Part shown: positions 17,710 through 27,700 of the stretch, in pieces
How the letters are laid out: every line of letters begins with the position of its first letter
How positions within the stretch are numbered: position 1 is the first letter of the stretch
From: Solimicrobium silvestre
Lineage (GTDB): Bacteria > Pseudomonadota > Gammaproteobacteria > Burkholderiales > Burkholderiaceae_D
Direction: 5' to 3'
DNA length: 64,000 bases
Assembly: GCF_002976435.1 (NCBI RefSeq)
Contig: NZ_PUGF01000014.1
Coordinates: 62,001-126,000 of the forward strand
Made by a program: the position numbers and the translations under genes
Notes under the pieces: generated by a model
The model's input: the letters and a program-made list of their open reading frames with translations, nothing else
The model's database searches: none
What the model was told of the DNA's origin: nothing

Positions 17710-18969
17710 TCAATGCAGCGTTTCAGAGGACGATGGCGAGATCATAAAAAACGCCCGCGTGTCCATAATCAAGCCGCCCTGATCTGGCGCGGACTCCAGC
17801 GCATTCATCTCCCCTTCGGTGAGAGGCAAAACTTTATCGATATCACGGGAGCGGCTAAATACCTTGTTGCGCCACTGATAAACTTCATCGAGTTTTTCGC
17901 GCAGCAAGTAAGAATGATTGTGGTCGTTGTAATAGTCATCAAATTGACCCCGGCCCAAATAAATCGCATTAGATCCTTCATAGCCGATTTTATTTTTAGT
18001 TTTAGGATCCGTATTTAAAATGTAGCCCCAATCACCCGGCACAAAATTCCTAGGTGGGATGTTGTAGCGCATTTCAAGTAATTTACCGTTTTCCCATAAG
18101 CGATTTGCATCAAAGTCTTCCTCAAAAAACCAGAATGCGCGCGGCTCGATATTCACCAACGGTTCACCATCTGCCATTAAACGGCGCTCTACTCGGGCAA
18201 GTTCATGCGGGCTTTTTTTGATGCGATGGTAATAATCTAAAATGCCTTGCACCATCACCAATTTGGTCGCTGTATAACAACCGATTGAATATTTATTTTG
18301 ATTTTCAAACGCATCCGCAACCGCAACTGACGGCGATACGCCGCGCAATGGCGTGCCTTTGTTCCAGTATTTTTTATTCCACTTGGCTTTACCACCATCC
18401 GGCCAGCCCCATTCCAACAACTCTGCCCAAGCGACTGTATTTTGACGAATTTTGACATGATCAATAAATGTCTCAGCATTGCATTGCTCGCCCGAGAACT
18501 CCGTCAGACGACCATGCTGCATGAGCGCTAAAACGATTTCTTTTTCTGACACGGTGAGCACAGTTATCATCGATCCGCCTGCCGATGGAAGGCTAATAAG
18601 CTGGTCGCGAATTTGCATTTCTGGACGGGAGCGAAAATTCAAGGTGGAAAAATCATTCGGCGGCGTAGCTAACGTAAATAATAAGCTTGCCGCTTGCGGA
18701 TTTAATTGACGTTGAATGAGTGTCGCATTAATTCCTAACTGAATAAAATACACCGACATCTGTTGATCTATTTCATTCAATTGAGCAATTGAACATGAAA
18801 ACTTAACGCCATCTTCGCCATGATTATTATTGGTATAAGCGGCACGATGCTGAGTAACATCATCGGAATAATGCGAATTACCAGCTTGCACGCGAAAACT
18901 CATCAATGTGAATAAAACTAATACCGATAACAACGCCGGCAGCAACATTGATGTAACAACTGATTTCAT
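17710..18969 (-). CDS. Exported protein with a Tgl-like transglutaminase domain
   Basis: A 419-residue protein with a signal peptide (residues 1-28, ending RVQA). The C-terminal half resembles Bacillus Tgl, the protein-glutamine gamma-glutamyltransferase: SIGCYTATKLVMVQGILD carries the candidate nucleophile Cys231, and VPGDWGYILN (311-319) and EGSNAIYLGRGQF (331-343) match two later Tgl blocks. In my alignment the Glu of the Tgl block GENVILLG is Ser here, so the catalytic partner is uncertain. The N-terminal 200 residues are unfamiliar. ATG at 18967-18969 follows AAGGAAAAA, which favours it over an upstream start 33 codons earlier. A periplasmic cross-linking enzyme is likely, but a cysteine protease-like function is possible. 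Confidence 0.55.
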   Translation of the reverse strand: MKSVVTSMLLPALLSVLVLFTLMSFRVQAGNSHYSDDVTQHRAAYTNNNHGEDGVKFSCSIAQLNEIDQQMSVYFIQLGINATLIQRQLNPQAASLLFTLATPPNDFSTLNFRSRPEMQIRDQLISLPSAGGSMITVLTVSEKEIVLALMQHGRLTEFSGEQCNAETFIDHVKIRQNTVAWAELLEWGWPDGGKAKWNKKYWNKGTPLRGVSPSVAVADAFENQNKYSIGCYTATKLVMVQGILDYYHRIKKSPHELARVERRLMADGEPLVNIEPRAFWFFEEDFDANRLWENGKLLEMRYNIPPRNFVPGDWGYILNTDPKTKNKIGYEGSNAIYLGRGQFDDYYNDHNHSYLLREKLDEVYQWRNKVFSRSRDIDKVLPLTEGEMNALESAPDQGGLIMDTRAFFMISPSSSETLH

Positions 18970-19122
18970 TTTTTCCTTTTTTATTATTGGATATACGCCT
19001 TGATTAACCGTCACCCTTGCGTGGGAATGACAATCGGGCAACTTGGGCGATAACAATGCCATCGCCAACCAAATTGCCCTTCTCTAAGCTTAGTCAATAA
19101 TTAAAAAAGTGGTAAACGCGAA

Positions 19123-20664
19123 TCAAGCACCGATTAACTTCTCAACTACTGGGGTCAACGCCGCTGGACGACATCCATATGCGGCTAATCGGCCTTGCGC
19201 ATTCGGAGCCAGGTCGAGATCATACGGCAAACGACCTGCAACCAACCACATTTTATCGTGCGGCAACGCCGCTAATAGCTGTTGCTGGCCTAAAACCAAC
19301 ATTGCGTTGTAAGTTTGCAGCACAATTTGTTGCGCGCCTTCTGCAAAGGCAATAGCCGCCGCCACATCTGCGTCCTTAGCTTCCGAAGACAACGCGAATT
19401 CACGCACATTCACTCCAGCCTCCAGCAGCGCCGGCAACATCGAACTGCGTGCTTCTTTATTACGTGCCACCACCGCCTCATCCACTTCACTGCGCAAGCG
19501 TACTTCCAGCGTAATCAGCGTTACCGGCAATTGCAGATTCAACGGGCGGAAATCACCTTGCACGCGCAACGCGGCTTTTTGCACTTTTTTCGCGAGCGCC
19601 AACGCTTCCGGTTGCATTAAACCTACTGGCTTAATCGGCGCATTACGCCATTCGCTGACCGCTGTAATTTGCTTGAGTTGCTGCACGCGCTGGTAAGCGT
19701 CATCAATTCGCTCCATCGAAATAGTGCCTGACAAGGCCGCTTCCACGACGGCATCAATCGCCACTTGCTGACGCGCTTCCAGATGTGAAATCAGCGCAAT
19801 ATCAGCACCCGCCTGCAAGGTAGCCAGCGCGCCTTGCGTTACGCCGACACCGTCAGAAATCGCCGCCATTTCCAGGCAATCAGAAATAATCACACCGTTA
19901 AATTTTAATTCGCCACGCAATAAATCCGTCAGCACCGCTTTGGACAACGTTGCCGGTAAATCAGGCTCAGATTCAATCGCAGGAAAAACCACGTGCGCCG
20001 TCATAATAGCGTGCACGCCTTGCGCAATTGCTGCATTGAATGGAGGTAACTCCATGGCGTCTAAACGCTCTCTGCCATGCGGCACCAGCGACATCGAGTA
20101 ATGGGAATCGGTGGACGTATCGCCGTGACCGGGGAAGTGTTTGGCGGTAGTGATCACACCCGCAGATTGCAGCCCGCGCATCGCGGCCATGCCATATTTA
20201 ATTACTGTGTCGGGATCTTCACCGTAAGCGCGCACCCCAATCACGGGATTGAGCGGATTATTATTCACGTCTAATACCGGCGCTAAAATCATATTGATAC
20301 CGATCTGGCGCATTTCATCGCCGCTAATCCGGCTGAGTTGTTCGCACTCTTGTACCGAACCCGCCGCCTGAAAAGCCATCGCTGCAGGAATCGGCGTAAC
20401 ACCTTGCTCAACCCGCATCACCATTCCGCCCTCTTGGTCAATGGAGATTAACAAAGGTATATCACTAACGGCGGCATTAATTTCCTGCAAATTCCGACAC
20501 AGCGCCGCTACTTGTTCTGGCGACTGCACATTACGGCGAAACAAAATAATCCCACCGACCTTTTGCTCTTGAATCTGCCGGGTAATATGTGGATTCACTT
20601 CCAATGCATCAAAACCCACCATAAATAATTGGCCTATTTTTTTACGCAGCTCTTGATTCATCAT
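19123..20664 (-). CDS. nagZ: Glycoside hydrolase family 3 beta-N-acetylhexosaminidase (NagZ-like)
   Basis: A 513-residue enzyme with a GH3 TIM barrel in the first about 340 residues and an additional alpha/beta-sandwich-like domain behind it. Key motifs are SIDQEGGMVMR, DVNNNPLNPVIGVRAYGEDP and KHFPGHGDTSTDSH, which holds the catalytic His-Asp pair of NagZ-type enzymes, and VIISDCLEM, which holds the nucleophile Asp. It removes N-acetylglucosamine from muropeptides in cell-wall recycling or turnover. It is longer than E. coli NagZ (about 340 residues) and closer in layout to the two-domain Bacillus enzyme. No signal peptide is seen, so it should be cytoplasmic. Translation starts at the paired ATG codons at 20661-20664. 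Confidence 0.88.
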   Translation of the reverse strand: MMNQELRKKIGQLFMVGFDALEVNPHITRQIQEQKVGGIILFRRNVQSPEQVAALCRNLQEINAAVSDIPLLISIDQEGGMVMRVEQGVTPIPAAMAFQAAGSVQECEQLSRISGDEMRQIGINMILAPVLDVNNNPLNPVIGVRAYGEDPDTVIKYGMAAMRGLQSAGVITTAKHFPGHGDTSTDSHYSMSLVPHGRERLDAMELPPFNAAIAQGVHAIMTAHVVFPAIESEPDLPATLSKAVLTDLLRGELKFNGVIISDCLEMAAISDGVGVTQGALATLQAGADIALISHLEARQQVAIDAVVEAALSGTISMERIDDAYQRVQQLKQITAVSEWRNAPIKPVGLMQPEALALAKKVQKAALRVQGDFRPLNLQLPVTLITLEVRLRSEVDEAVVARNKEARSSMLPALLEAGVNVREFALSSEAKDADVAAAIAFAEGAQQIVLQTYNAMLVLGQQQLLAALPHDKMWLVAGRLPYDLDLAPNAQGRLAAYGCRPAALTPVVEKLIGA

Positions 20665-20760
20665 TTCTTCTTTCTGGTGGTTTTGTTGACGCTACTTTGT
20701 TAAATGTTGAGCAATCTGTTGGTTACCTCATGCGGAGACTGCAATTCAATCAAGCTTAAT

Positions 20761-20849
20761 CGTCATTCCCGCGCAGGCGGGAATCCAGGAGCACCAACAA
20801 ATGTTGCCGGCACTTCGTGCACTGGATCCCCGCCTGCGCGAGGATGACG
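20761..20849. repeat. REP/MITE-like inverted repeat
   Basis: CGTCATTCCCGCGCAGGCGG at the left pairs imperfectly with CCGCCTGCGCGAGGATGACG at the right across about 45 bases of centre. Short G+C-rich palindromes with CGTCATTCCCGCG-type ends are common dispersed intergenic repeats in proteobacteria. It lies between nagZ and the tRNA-Pro pair. Confidence 0.7.
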
Positions 20850-21017
20850 TTATTGAGGGTTACTAGCTAATCAAAGCAACATTGGCAATCAATGATTACT
20901 CCCATGAAAGCAGCAATCATAAGTTCCCTAAAATGGCGCGTCAACAGGTATTTAAGTGGTATTGTGAAATAAATGATCAGGATGAAAAGGCGAGGCGAAT
21001 AGAAAAATCTTTAGACG

Positions 21018-21049
21018 AAAAAAAAGACCGTCTAAAGACGATCTTTTTT
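21018..21049 (-). terminator. Terminator of the left tRNA-Pro gene
   Basis: The stem AAAGACCGTC / GACGATCTTT (one mismatch) with loop TAAA is flanked by A and T runs, so it can act in both directions. It ends 6 bases from the tRNA 3' end. Confidence 0.75.
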
Positions 21050-21054
21050 AAATT

Positions 21055-21131
21055 TGGTCGGAGTACAAGGATTCGAACCTTGGACCCCCTGGTCCCAAAC
21101 CAGGTGCGCTACCGGGCTGCGCTACACTCCG
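21055..21131 (-). tRNA. tRNA-Pro (anticodon UGG)
   Basis: A 77-base tRNA read on the minus strand, beginning CGGAGTGTAGCGCAGCCCGG and ending CTCCGACCA with the CCA encoded. The acceptor stem CGGAGTG pairs with its 3' partner; the anticodon arm CCTGG-TTTGGGA-CCAGG gives anticodon TGG; the T-loop is GGTTCGAATCC. It is followed by its own terminator and is nearly identical to the gene at 21369-21445. Confidence 0.97.
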
Positions 21132-21327
21132 AAGACAAGAATTATAGTTACCAACTGGCGTTACGTCAATAACTATCGTTATTTATTTTAACAAAACACG
21201 TAAGCTCGGTGACGCGCATTGCTTTTTTCCATATGAACAAGCTAACTGAACTCTATCCATATTTACTAACTTCAATCCGTTTCATTTTTTCACGTTGCAA
21301 TCAACAACAGCAAAAAATAACGGGCGT

Positions 21328-21357
21328 AAAAAAAGACCGTCAACGACGATCTTTTTT
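21328..21357 (-). terminator. Terminator of the right tRNA-Pro gene
   Basis: A copy of the terminator at 21018-21049 with loop AAC instead of TAAA: AAAGACCGTC / GACGATCTTT flanked by A and T runs. It lies 11 bases from the tRNA 3' end. Confidence 0.75.
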
Positions 21358-21368
21358 ACAAACTTATT

Positions 21369-21445
21369 TGGTCGGAGTACAAGGATTCGAACCTTGGACC
21401 CCCTGGTCCCAAACCAGGTGCGCTACCGGGCTGCGCTACACTCCG
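21369..21445 (-). tRNA. tRNA-Pro (anticodon UGG), second copy
   Basis: The mature sequence appears identical to that of the tRNA at 21055-21131, again 77 bases with encoded CCA. The flanks are similar too: the terminator on one side and a CGTCAATAACTAT string on the other. The unit therefore arose by a tandem duplication of about 310 bases, and each copy kept its own terminator. Confidence 0.97.
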
Positions 21446-21658
21446 AAGACCCGCATTCTACGTTTGCGCGCTGCAAACGTCAATAACTATTATTGATTTT
21501 TAGCACTTTTCTACATTCGCCCCTAGATTGACAAGCAATCAAGTGCGCCTCTAAAATGCATTCTTGTTAAAACATGCTATCAAGCAAACGACAGATAGCC
21601 TCCATCTGCCCAACAAACAGGCAATCGGTGCGATTACCTACTTATAAAGATGATTCCC

Positions 21659-23707
21659 ATGTTCAAAAAAACTCCCTTGCAAATTGGTTTTGCCGCTGCA
21701 TTATTATGCTTTGCCGCACCAAGCTTTTCAGCTGCCAGTGGCTTTGTGAATGGCCTGGTGATTGAGCCGCAAACAATGGACCGCAGTGCCGATCCCTGCA
21801 CAGATTTTTTTGAATTCTCAAATGGGCAATGGCTCAAAGATAATCCAATCCCGGAAGATCGTTCACGCTATAGCGCCTATGACGAAGTTACTGAGCGTAA
21901 TTTAAGCGCCTTAAAAAAAATCGCTGAAAACGCCGCAAAAAATCCGGACAAGGCAACACCAGCGCAGCGCATAGTTGGCGCGTATTTCCATAGCGGCATG
22001 GATGAAGCAGGCATTGAAGCGGCCGGCGCAAAACCATTAGCTGAAGGCTTGGCGCAAATAGCTGCAATACAAACCCGAACACAATTAATGGACGCGATTG
22101 CGCAACAGCATCAAATTGGCGCAGCGCCTTTATTTAATTTCTACATCGACCAGGACGCCAAAAATACCCTGCGCTATATACCGCAACTGGCACAAGGTGG
22201 CTTAGGCTTGCCGGATCGTGACTATTATTTAAAGAGCGACGCTAAAACATTGGAAATTCGCAGCAAATACAGCGCGCATTTAGAAAAAATGTTTTCATTA
22301 TTGGGCGACACACCGGAAGTCGCCAAACATAACGCGGCCATTGTCTTAAGCATGGAAACCCGCCTTGCGCGCGCATCCATGAGTAAAATTGAATTGCGCG
22401 ATCCGCAAGCGTCTTATCATTTAATGACCTTGGCTGGCTTAGCCAAAATAGATCACGGTACCGATTGGACTAATTATTTCAATCAGATTGGATTAAAAGC
22501 GCCAGGCGAAATTAATGTTGCCCAACCCAAGTTTTTTGCTGAAGCGGGACACATGTTAAAGAATGTCAAAATCGCCGACTGGCAAACTTATTTACGCTGG
22601 AATTTAGTCAATGCTTCAGCCAATGATTTGTCGACAGCGTTTGTGAATGCGAATTTTGATTTTTATGGCCGCACTTTAGCAGGCACCAAAGAACTACAAC
22701 CACGCTGGAAACGAGTGCTGACCAATATCGATAAAAATGTTGGCGATGCCTTAGGTGAATTATATGTAGCGCAATTCTTTAGCCCGGCTGCCAAAGCCGG
22801 CGTGCTGGAAATGGTCAACAATATTAAAGTCGCCATGCACGAAAGTATCGACAACCTTGCCTGGATGAGCGCGACAACCAAGCTGCAAGCGATCAAAAAA
22901 CTCGATGCGATTAACGTCAAAATTGGTTATCCGGACAAATGGCGTGACTACAGCGCTTTAGTCATTGATGCCGACTCTTACGCCAACGATAATATGCGTG
23001 CCAATCAGTTTGAGTTCAAACGCATGATCGCCAAACTCGGCAAGCCGATTGACCGCAACGAATGGGGCATGACCGCGCCAACCGTTAATGCTTATTACAA
23101 CCCGACCATGAATGAAATCGTATTCCCGGCTGGAATTTTGCAACCGCCGCTCTACCATTTAGACGCGGATTTAGCCAGTAATTACGGCAACACCGGCGCA
23201 ACGATCGGCCATGAAATGACCCACGCATTTGACGACGAAGGTCGCCAATTTAACGCTGACGGAAATTTAAAAAGCTGGTGGACTAAGCAAGATGAAAAGA
23301 ACTTCATTCAACGCGCTAGCGCAATTGAAAAACAGTTTGATGAATTCAATCCTATCGACAATCTGCACATCAACGGCAAACTCACTGCAGGTGAAAACAT
23401 TGCCGATTTGGGCGGCATGAAAATCGCCTTGCAAGCTCTGAGGACTGCGCTAAAAGGCAAACCGCAAGTTGAATTGATTGATGGCTTAACGCCGGAACAG
23501 CGTTACTTCGTCGCTAACGCGCAGAGCTTCCGTGGCTTAACCCGCCCAGAACAATTGCGCCTGCAATTAGCTACTGATCCGCACGCACCAGAATATGCGC
23601 GGGTGTTAGGCCCAATCGCCAATATGCCTGAATTTACTGCGGCATTTAACTGCCCTGCTGATAAATCACCATTACGCCCTAGCAACAAATTGGTTAATAT
23701 TTGGTAG
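21659..23707 (+). CDS. M13-family (neprilysin/PepO-like) metallopeptidase
   Basis: A 682-residue exported zinc peptidase. The signal peptide (MFKKTPLQIGFAAALLCFAA, cleaved near SFSA) is followed by the M13 N-terminal domain (DPCTDFFEFSNGQWLKDNPI) and the C-terminal catalytic domain. The zinc motif is HEMTH at about 518-522, followed by FDDEGRQFNADGNL; GENIADLGG supplies the third ligand Glu and the conserved Asp; NAYYNPTMNEIVFPAGIL binds the substrate backbone. It degrades oligopeptides in the periplasm or outside. An ATG three codons upstream (21650) is an alternative start; neither has a strong binding site. The gene stands alone. Confidence 0.95.
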   Translation: MFKKTPLQIGFAAALLCFAAPSFSAASGFVNGLVIEPQTMDRSADPCTDFFEFSNGQWLKDNPIPEDRSRYSAYDEVTERNLSALKKIAENAAKNPDKATPAQRIVGAYFHSGMDEAGIEAAGAKPLAEGLAQIAAIQTRTQLMDAIAQQHQIGAAPLFNFYIDQDAKNTLRYIPQLAQGGLGLPDRDYYLKSDAKTLEIRSKYSAHLEKMFSLLGDTPEVAKHNAAIVLSMETRLARASMSKIELRDPQASYHLMTLAGLAKIDHGTDWTNYFNQIGLKAPGEINVAQPKFFAEAGHMLKNVKIADWQTYLRWNLVNASANDLSTAFVNANFDFYGRTLAGTKELQPRWKRVLTNIDKNVGDALGELYVAQFFSPAAKAGVLEMVNNIKVAMHESIDNLAWMSATTKLQAIKKLDAINVKIGYPDKWRDYSALVIDADSYANDNMRANQFEFKRMIAKLGKPIDRNEWGMTAPTVNAYYNPTMNEIVFPAGILQPPLYHLDADLASNYGNTGATIGHEMTHAFDDEGRQFNADGNLKSWWTKQDEKNFIQRASAIEKQFDEFNPIDNLHINGKLTAGENIADLGGMKIALQALRTALKGKPQVELIDGLTPEQRYFVANAQSFRGLTRPEQLRLQLATDPHAPEYARVLGPIANMPEFTAAFNCPADKSPLRPSNKLVNIW

Positions 23708-23773
23708 CCTGGTTTGAATAATTAAGGTGCAATGAGGGTTGCACCTGGATACATCAACATTTTAAAAAAATAA

Positions 23774-23795
23774 GGAGGGTATATAAATACCCTCC
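23774..23795 (+). promoter_or_regulatory. Perfect hairpin just upstream of the spherulin-like lipoprotein gene
   Basis: GGAGGGTAT, loop ATAA, ATACCCTCC is a perfect 9-bp stem ending 17 bases before ATG at 23813. The left arm contains a Shine-Dalgarno-like GGAGG that is too far from the ATG to serve it. Either it terminates the M13 transcript or it forms a leader structure. Another 8-bp hairpin (AGGTGCAA / TTGCACCT) is at 23725-23746. Confidence 0.45.
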
Positions 23796-23812
23796 AAAAC
23801 TAAAGAATTCAA

Positions 23813-24643
23813 ATGAAAAAAACGCCTTTACTGATTTCTTTATTATTAGCAATCAATCTCATTGCCTTAACTGCATGCGGCGGCGGGGGCAGCAGCTCTT
23901 CCCCAGCGTCTTCAACAACGCCTCCTGTAACTCCACCGACCACACCTCCGGTGACACCAACCGGTGCCAGCATTTTGGTTCCTCTATATGAAGACCCTTC
24001 AGACACCAAAACGTGGAATGCCATCATTAGCGCAAAAGCTGCAAATCCGACTGTTCCCATCGTCGCCATCATTAACCCGAATAACGGCCCGGGAAACTCA
24101 CTTGATCCAACTTACGCAGCAGCTGTTGCGCAATTAAAGGCAGCGGGCATTATCGTGTACGGCTATATTGCAACCAATTCCGGTGGGCAAAGCCTCACTT
24201 CGATGGAAGCGCAAATGTCGCAATACGTACAATGGTATGGCACGACTGGTATGTTTTTTGACGAAATGGCTTACTCCAGCGGATTCGAGTCCTACTACAG
24301 CGCGCTGACTCAGTACGCAAAAAGCTTAGGTATGCTGACCACCATCGGTAATCCCGGCAGCGACACACTGCCCTCTTACATAGGCACCGTCTCGACCATC
24401 GTTATCTTTGAACAAGCAGGTTATCCGACCACCAGTTTTCTATCTGGTGGTTGGCACGCTACCTACGCGCCGTCCAATTTTGCTTATATATCGTATGGAG
24501 TTCCTACGTTCAGCGCGGCAACCGAACTCGCCAATGCGCCGTATGTGCAGTATCAGTACATTTCGGATCAAACCGGAGCTAATCCTTACAATGCACTTCC
24601 TTCGTATTTTGCCTCCGAAGTTAGTACGTTAGCTTCGAAGTAG
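23813..24643 (+). CDS. Lipoprotein of the spherulation-specific family 4 (Spherulin4)
   Basis: A 276-residue lipoprotein. The lipobox LTAC (Cys at residue 22) follows a short signal peptide; then comes a flexible linker of Gly, Ser, Thr and Pro. The domain from ASILVPLYEDPSDTKTWN to the end is a TIM-barrel-like fold with AIINPNNGPGN, AAGIIVYGYIATN and MFFDEMAYSS, characteristic of Spherulin4 proteins, related to GH135 glycan hydrolases such as Sph3. The FFDE motif carries the likely catalytic acid. It probably acts on a surface polysaccharide from the outer membrane. It is monocistronic, between a hairpin and a terminator-like stem. Confidence 0.85.
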   Translation: MKKTPLLISLLLAINLIALTACGGGGSSSSPASSTTPPVTPPTTPPVTPTGASILVPLYEDPSDTKTWNAIISAKAANPTVPIVAIINPNNGPGNSLDPTYAAAVAQLKAAGIIVYGYIATNSGGQSLTSMEAQMSQYVQWYGTTGMFFDEMAYSSGFESYYSALTQYAKSLGMLTTIGNPGSDTLPSYIGTVSTIVIFEQAGYPTTSFLSGGWHATYAPSNFAYISYGVPTFSAATELANAPYVQYQYISDQTGANPYNALPSYFASEVSTLASK

Positions 24644-24652
24644 ATTGCATAC

Positions 24653-24679
24653 TGGGCTAACAGTTTTTAGGTTAGCCCA
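24653..24679. terminator. Hairpin between the converging spherulin-like and hrpA genes
   Basis: TGGGCTAAC, a 9-base loop containing TTTTT, and GTTAGCCCA form a perfect 9-bp stem in the 59-base gap between two converging genes. No U-run follows, so efficiency is uncertain. Confidence 0.45.
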
Positions 24680-24702
24680 ATTAGTCGTACATCCGGCACA
24701 AT

Positions 24703-27700
24703 CTAGCGCTGCAAACTCTCCCAAACTTTCTGTAACCTCTTCGCTGAAACCGGCATCGGTGTTTTTAATTCTTGCGCAAATAAAGACACACGCAATTCTT
24801 CCAGCATCCAACGATATTCCTGCAACTTAACGTCGCTGCTTTTAGCTTGGGAACTAGTCCGCTGCCAACCGGAAGCCGCTTCCGCCCATTCTTGCATTAG
24901 CCTTGTATCTCGCGCCGGATCAGCACGCATCTTATCCATGCGCACCGTAATCGCTTTTAAATAACGTGGGTAATGCACTAATTGCGTGTACGGAGTTTCC
25001 AGAATAAAGCGCTTGCCGACTAAGGCTTGTAACTGCGCCAACATGTCGGTAGTCGCTGGCGATTTAATGCCTTGCAGCTTCTTCGGCAAACTATAATATT
25101 CTGCCAAAATAACACCAGCCAAACGAGCGATTTCATTGGCTAATAAATTTAAACGCGGCCGCCCTTCTTCTTTACGCTGCATGAATTGTTCGGCATTTTT
25201 AGGTAAAGGCTGCTGTAAAAAAGCACGCTCGAACGCCAGTTCAATAATTTGCGTGCGTAATTCTTCTTGTGAACCTAAACTCATGAACTGCATGCCCATC
25301 TGCTGCAAACCGGGGATGTTTTTTTCTAAAAATTTAAGCTGTTCTTTCAGCTGCAAGGCAAACAAACGTATTAACCCGGTGCGATGCACTTTAGCGGCGA
25401 CTTCCGGATCATCAAATACCTGCAACTGGCAGCAACTGGCTTTATCAACCAAGGCCGGATAGCCGATTAACGTTTGCTTGCCCTGCGCAATTTCCAACAA
25501 CTCAGGCAATTCGCCAAATGTCCACGCGGTGAGGTTATCACTTTGAATTGCACCTGCGGGCGCGCTAGCTTCAGCAGTTTTAGTGTTTGATTTAGGGTCG
25601 ACACTTGCAGGCTTAGTTGTCGTGGTTGCCTGCAAACCTGCACTTTTCTCTTGCACTAGCTTCTGAAAACTCTCGCGCGCACTGCCACCCAATTCAACCC
25701 GCAAAGTAGCTAAATTACGCCCCATTTCCAACTGCCGTCCATGCTCGTCGATGATTTTAAAATTCATCACCAGATGCGCCGGAATAGTTTCAAACTTAAA
25801 GTCACTCGGCTTGGTTTGTAATCCAGTTTGGTCACGAATGTCGGCCATTAATGCTTCTAAAAAATTGCCTTCGCCAAACTTGGCACGGCTACAAAATCCG
25901 GCAGCGTAATCAGGAATTGGCACGCAATGGCGGCGGATTTTTTGCGGCAGCGATTTTAATAGTAACTGCACTTTTTCTTTGAGCATGCCCGGCACCAACC
26001 AGTCACAACGATCCATCGTAATTTGGTTCAATGCAAATAAAGGCACGGTCAAGGTAACGCCGTCACGCGGGCTGCCCGGCTCAAAATGGTAACTCAGTTG
26101 TAAATCCGTACCGGCTTGCGCCATCACTTTAGGAAATACGTCGGTGGTTACGCCAGCGGCTTCGTGGCGCATTAAATCGTCACGCTGCAAATACAGTAAT
26201 TTAGGATTTTTTAAGGTGGCTTCTTTGTGCCATTTTTCAAAAGTAATTCCGTTAAAAATTCCCGCCGGAATATGCTGGTCGTAGAAGGCAATAATTAAAC
26301 TATCGTCCACCAACACATCCACGCGGCGTGATTTATGCTCTAAATTTTCGATCTCGCGCAGCAGTTTTTGATTGTGCGCAAAAAATGGCGCACGGGTATC
26401 GAACTCACCGGCCACCAACGCATCGCGAATGAATATTTCTCGTGCATCTTCCGGGTGCGTTAATCCGTATTGAATTCGGCGCTGGCTGTACACCACCAAA
26501 CCGTACAACGTCGCTCGTTCAAAGGCCGAAACCTGATTGGCGCGCTTTTCCCAACGCGGTTCACTGACGTTTTTCCTCAATAAATGCGCGCCGATTTTTT
26601 CCAGCCATTCCGGCTGAATCTGGGCAATACAACGTGCATATAAACGACTGGTATCAACCAACTCGGCGGCCATAATCCAGCGCCCGGCTTTTTTGACTAA
26701 ATTGGAACCGGGCCAGATATTAAATTTAATCGCACGCGCACCCAAATACTGGGTAGCTTCTTCGCCTTTAAAACCTAAATTGCCGAGCAAGCCAGTCAAC
26801 AACGACGTGTGCAATTGCTCATACGTGGCGGGCGTTTCATTCAAGCGCCAGCCTTGCTCTTTAACGATAGTCAACAGCTGCGAATGCACTTCGCGCCATT
26901 CACGCAAGCGCAATTGCGACAGGAAATTTTCACGGCAATTTTGTTGCAATAAGCGATTCGATTTTTTATGCAAAATCGCATCTTCAAACCAGCTCCACAT
27001 TTTTAAATAGCTGACGAATTCGGATTTTTCATCGGCAAATTTTTTGTGCGCCAAGTCTGCCGCCGCTTGCGCCTCCATTGGCCGGTCACGCGGATCTTGC
27101 ACTGATAAGGCCGCCGCAATAATCAATACCTCATCCAAACTATGCTGTTCCACTGCCGCCAGAATCATGCGCCCGATGCGCGGATCTAGCGGCAATTTGG
27201 CAAGCTTAACTCCAAGCGGGGTTAATTTATTCTCTTCATCTAAAGCGCCAAGCTCTTGCAGTAATTGATAGCCATCCGCAATCGCACGCCCTTGCGGTGC
27301 TTCAATAAACGGGAAGCGTTCCACATCACCCAAGTGCAGCGAACGCATCCGCAAAATAACCGCAGCTAACGATGAACGCAGAATTTCCGGCTCAGTAAAC
27401 GGCAAGCGCGCGTTAAAGTCCTGCTCTTCATATAAACGAATACAGACACCGGCAGCAACCCGACCGCAACGGCCGGAACGCTGATTTGCCGCTGATTGCG
27501 CAATCGGCTCAACCTGCAATTGTTCGACTTTATTGCGGTAGCTATAGCGCTTAACCCGCGCCAATCCGGTATCCACCACAAAGCGAATGCCCGGCACGGT
27601 AAGCGACGTTTCCGCCACGTTGGTGGACAACACGATTCTTCTGGCGTTGGTACTTTTAAATACTTTTTCTTGTTCCTGCGCCGACAAACGGGCAAATAAC

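Noticed and set aside
20882-21496. Open frames across both tRNA-Pro genes with a shared peptide
   Set aside because: The shared peptide is the complement of the two identical tRNA genes, not a protein repeat.
23809-24072. Antisense frame over the Gly/Thr/Pro linker of the spherulin-like lipoprotein
   Set aside because: The low-complexity codons of the linker produce an open frame on the opposite strand; the sense gene has a lipobox and a clear family match.
24629-24830. Small overlapping frames between the spherulin-like gene and hrpA
   Set aside because: They overlap the 3' end of hrpA and a terminator-like hairpin and have no coding features.
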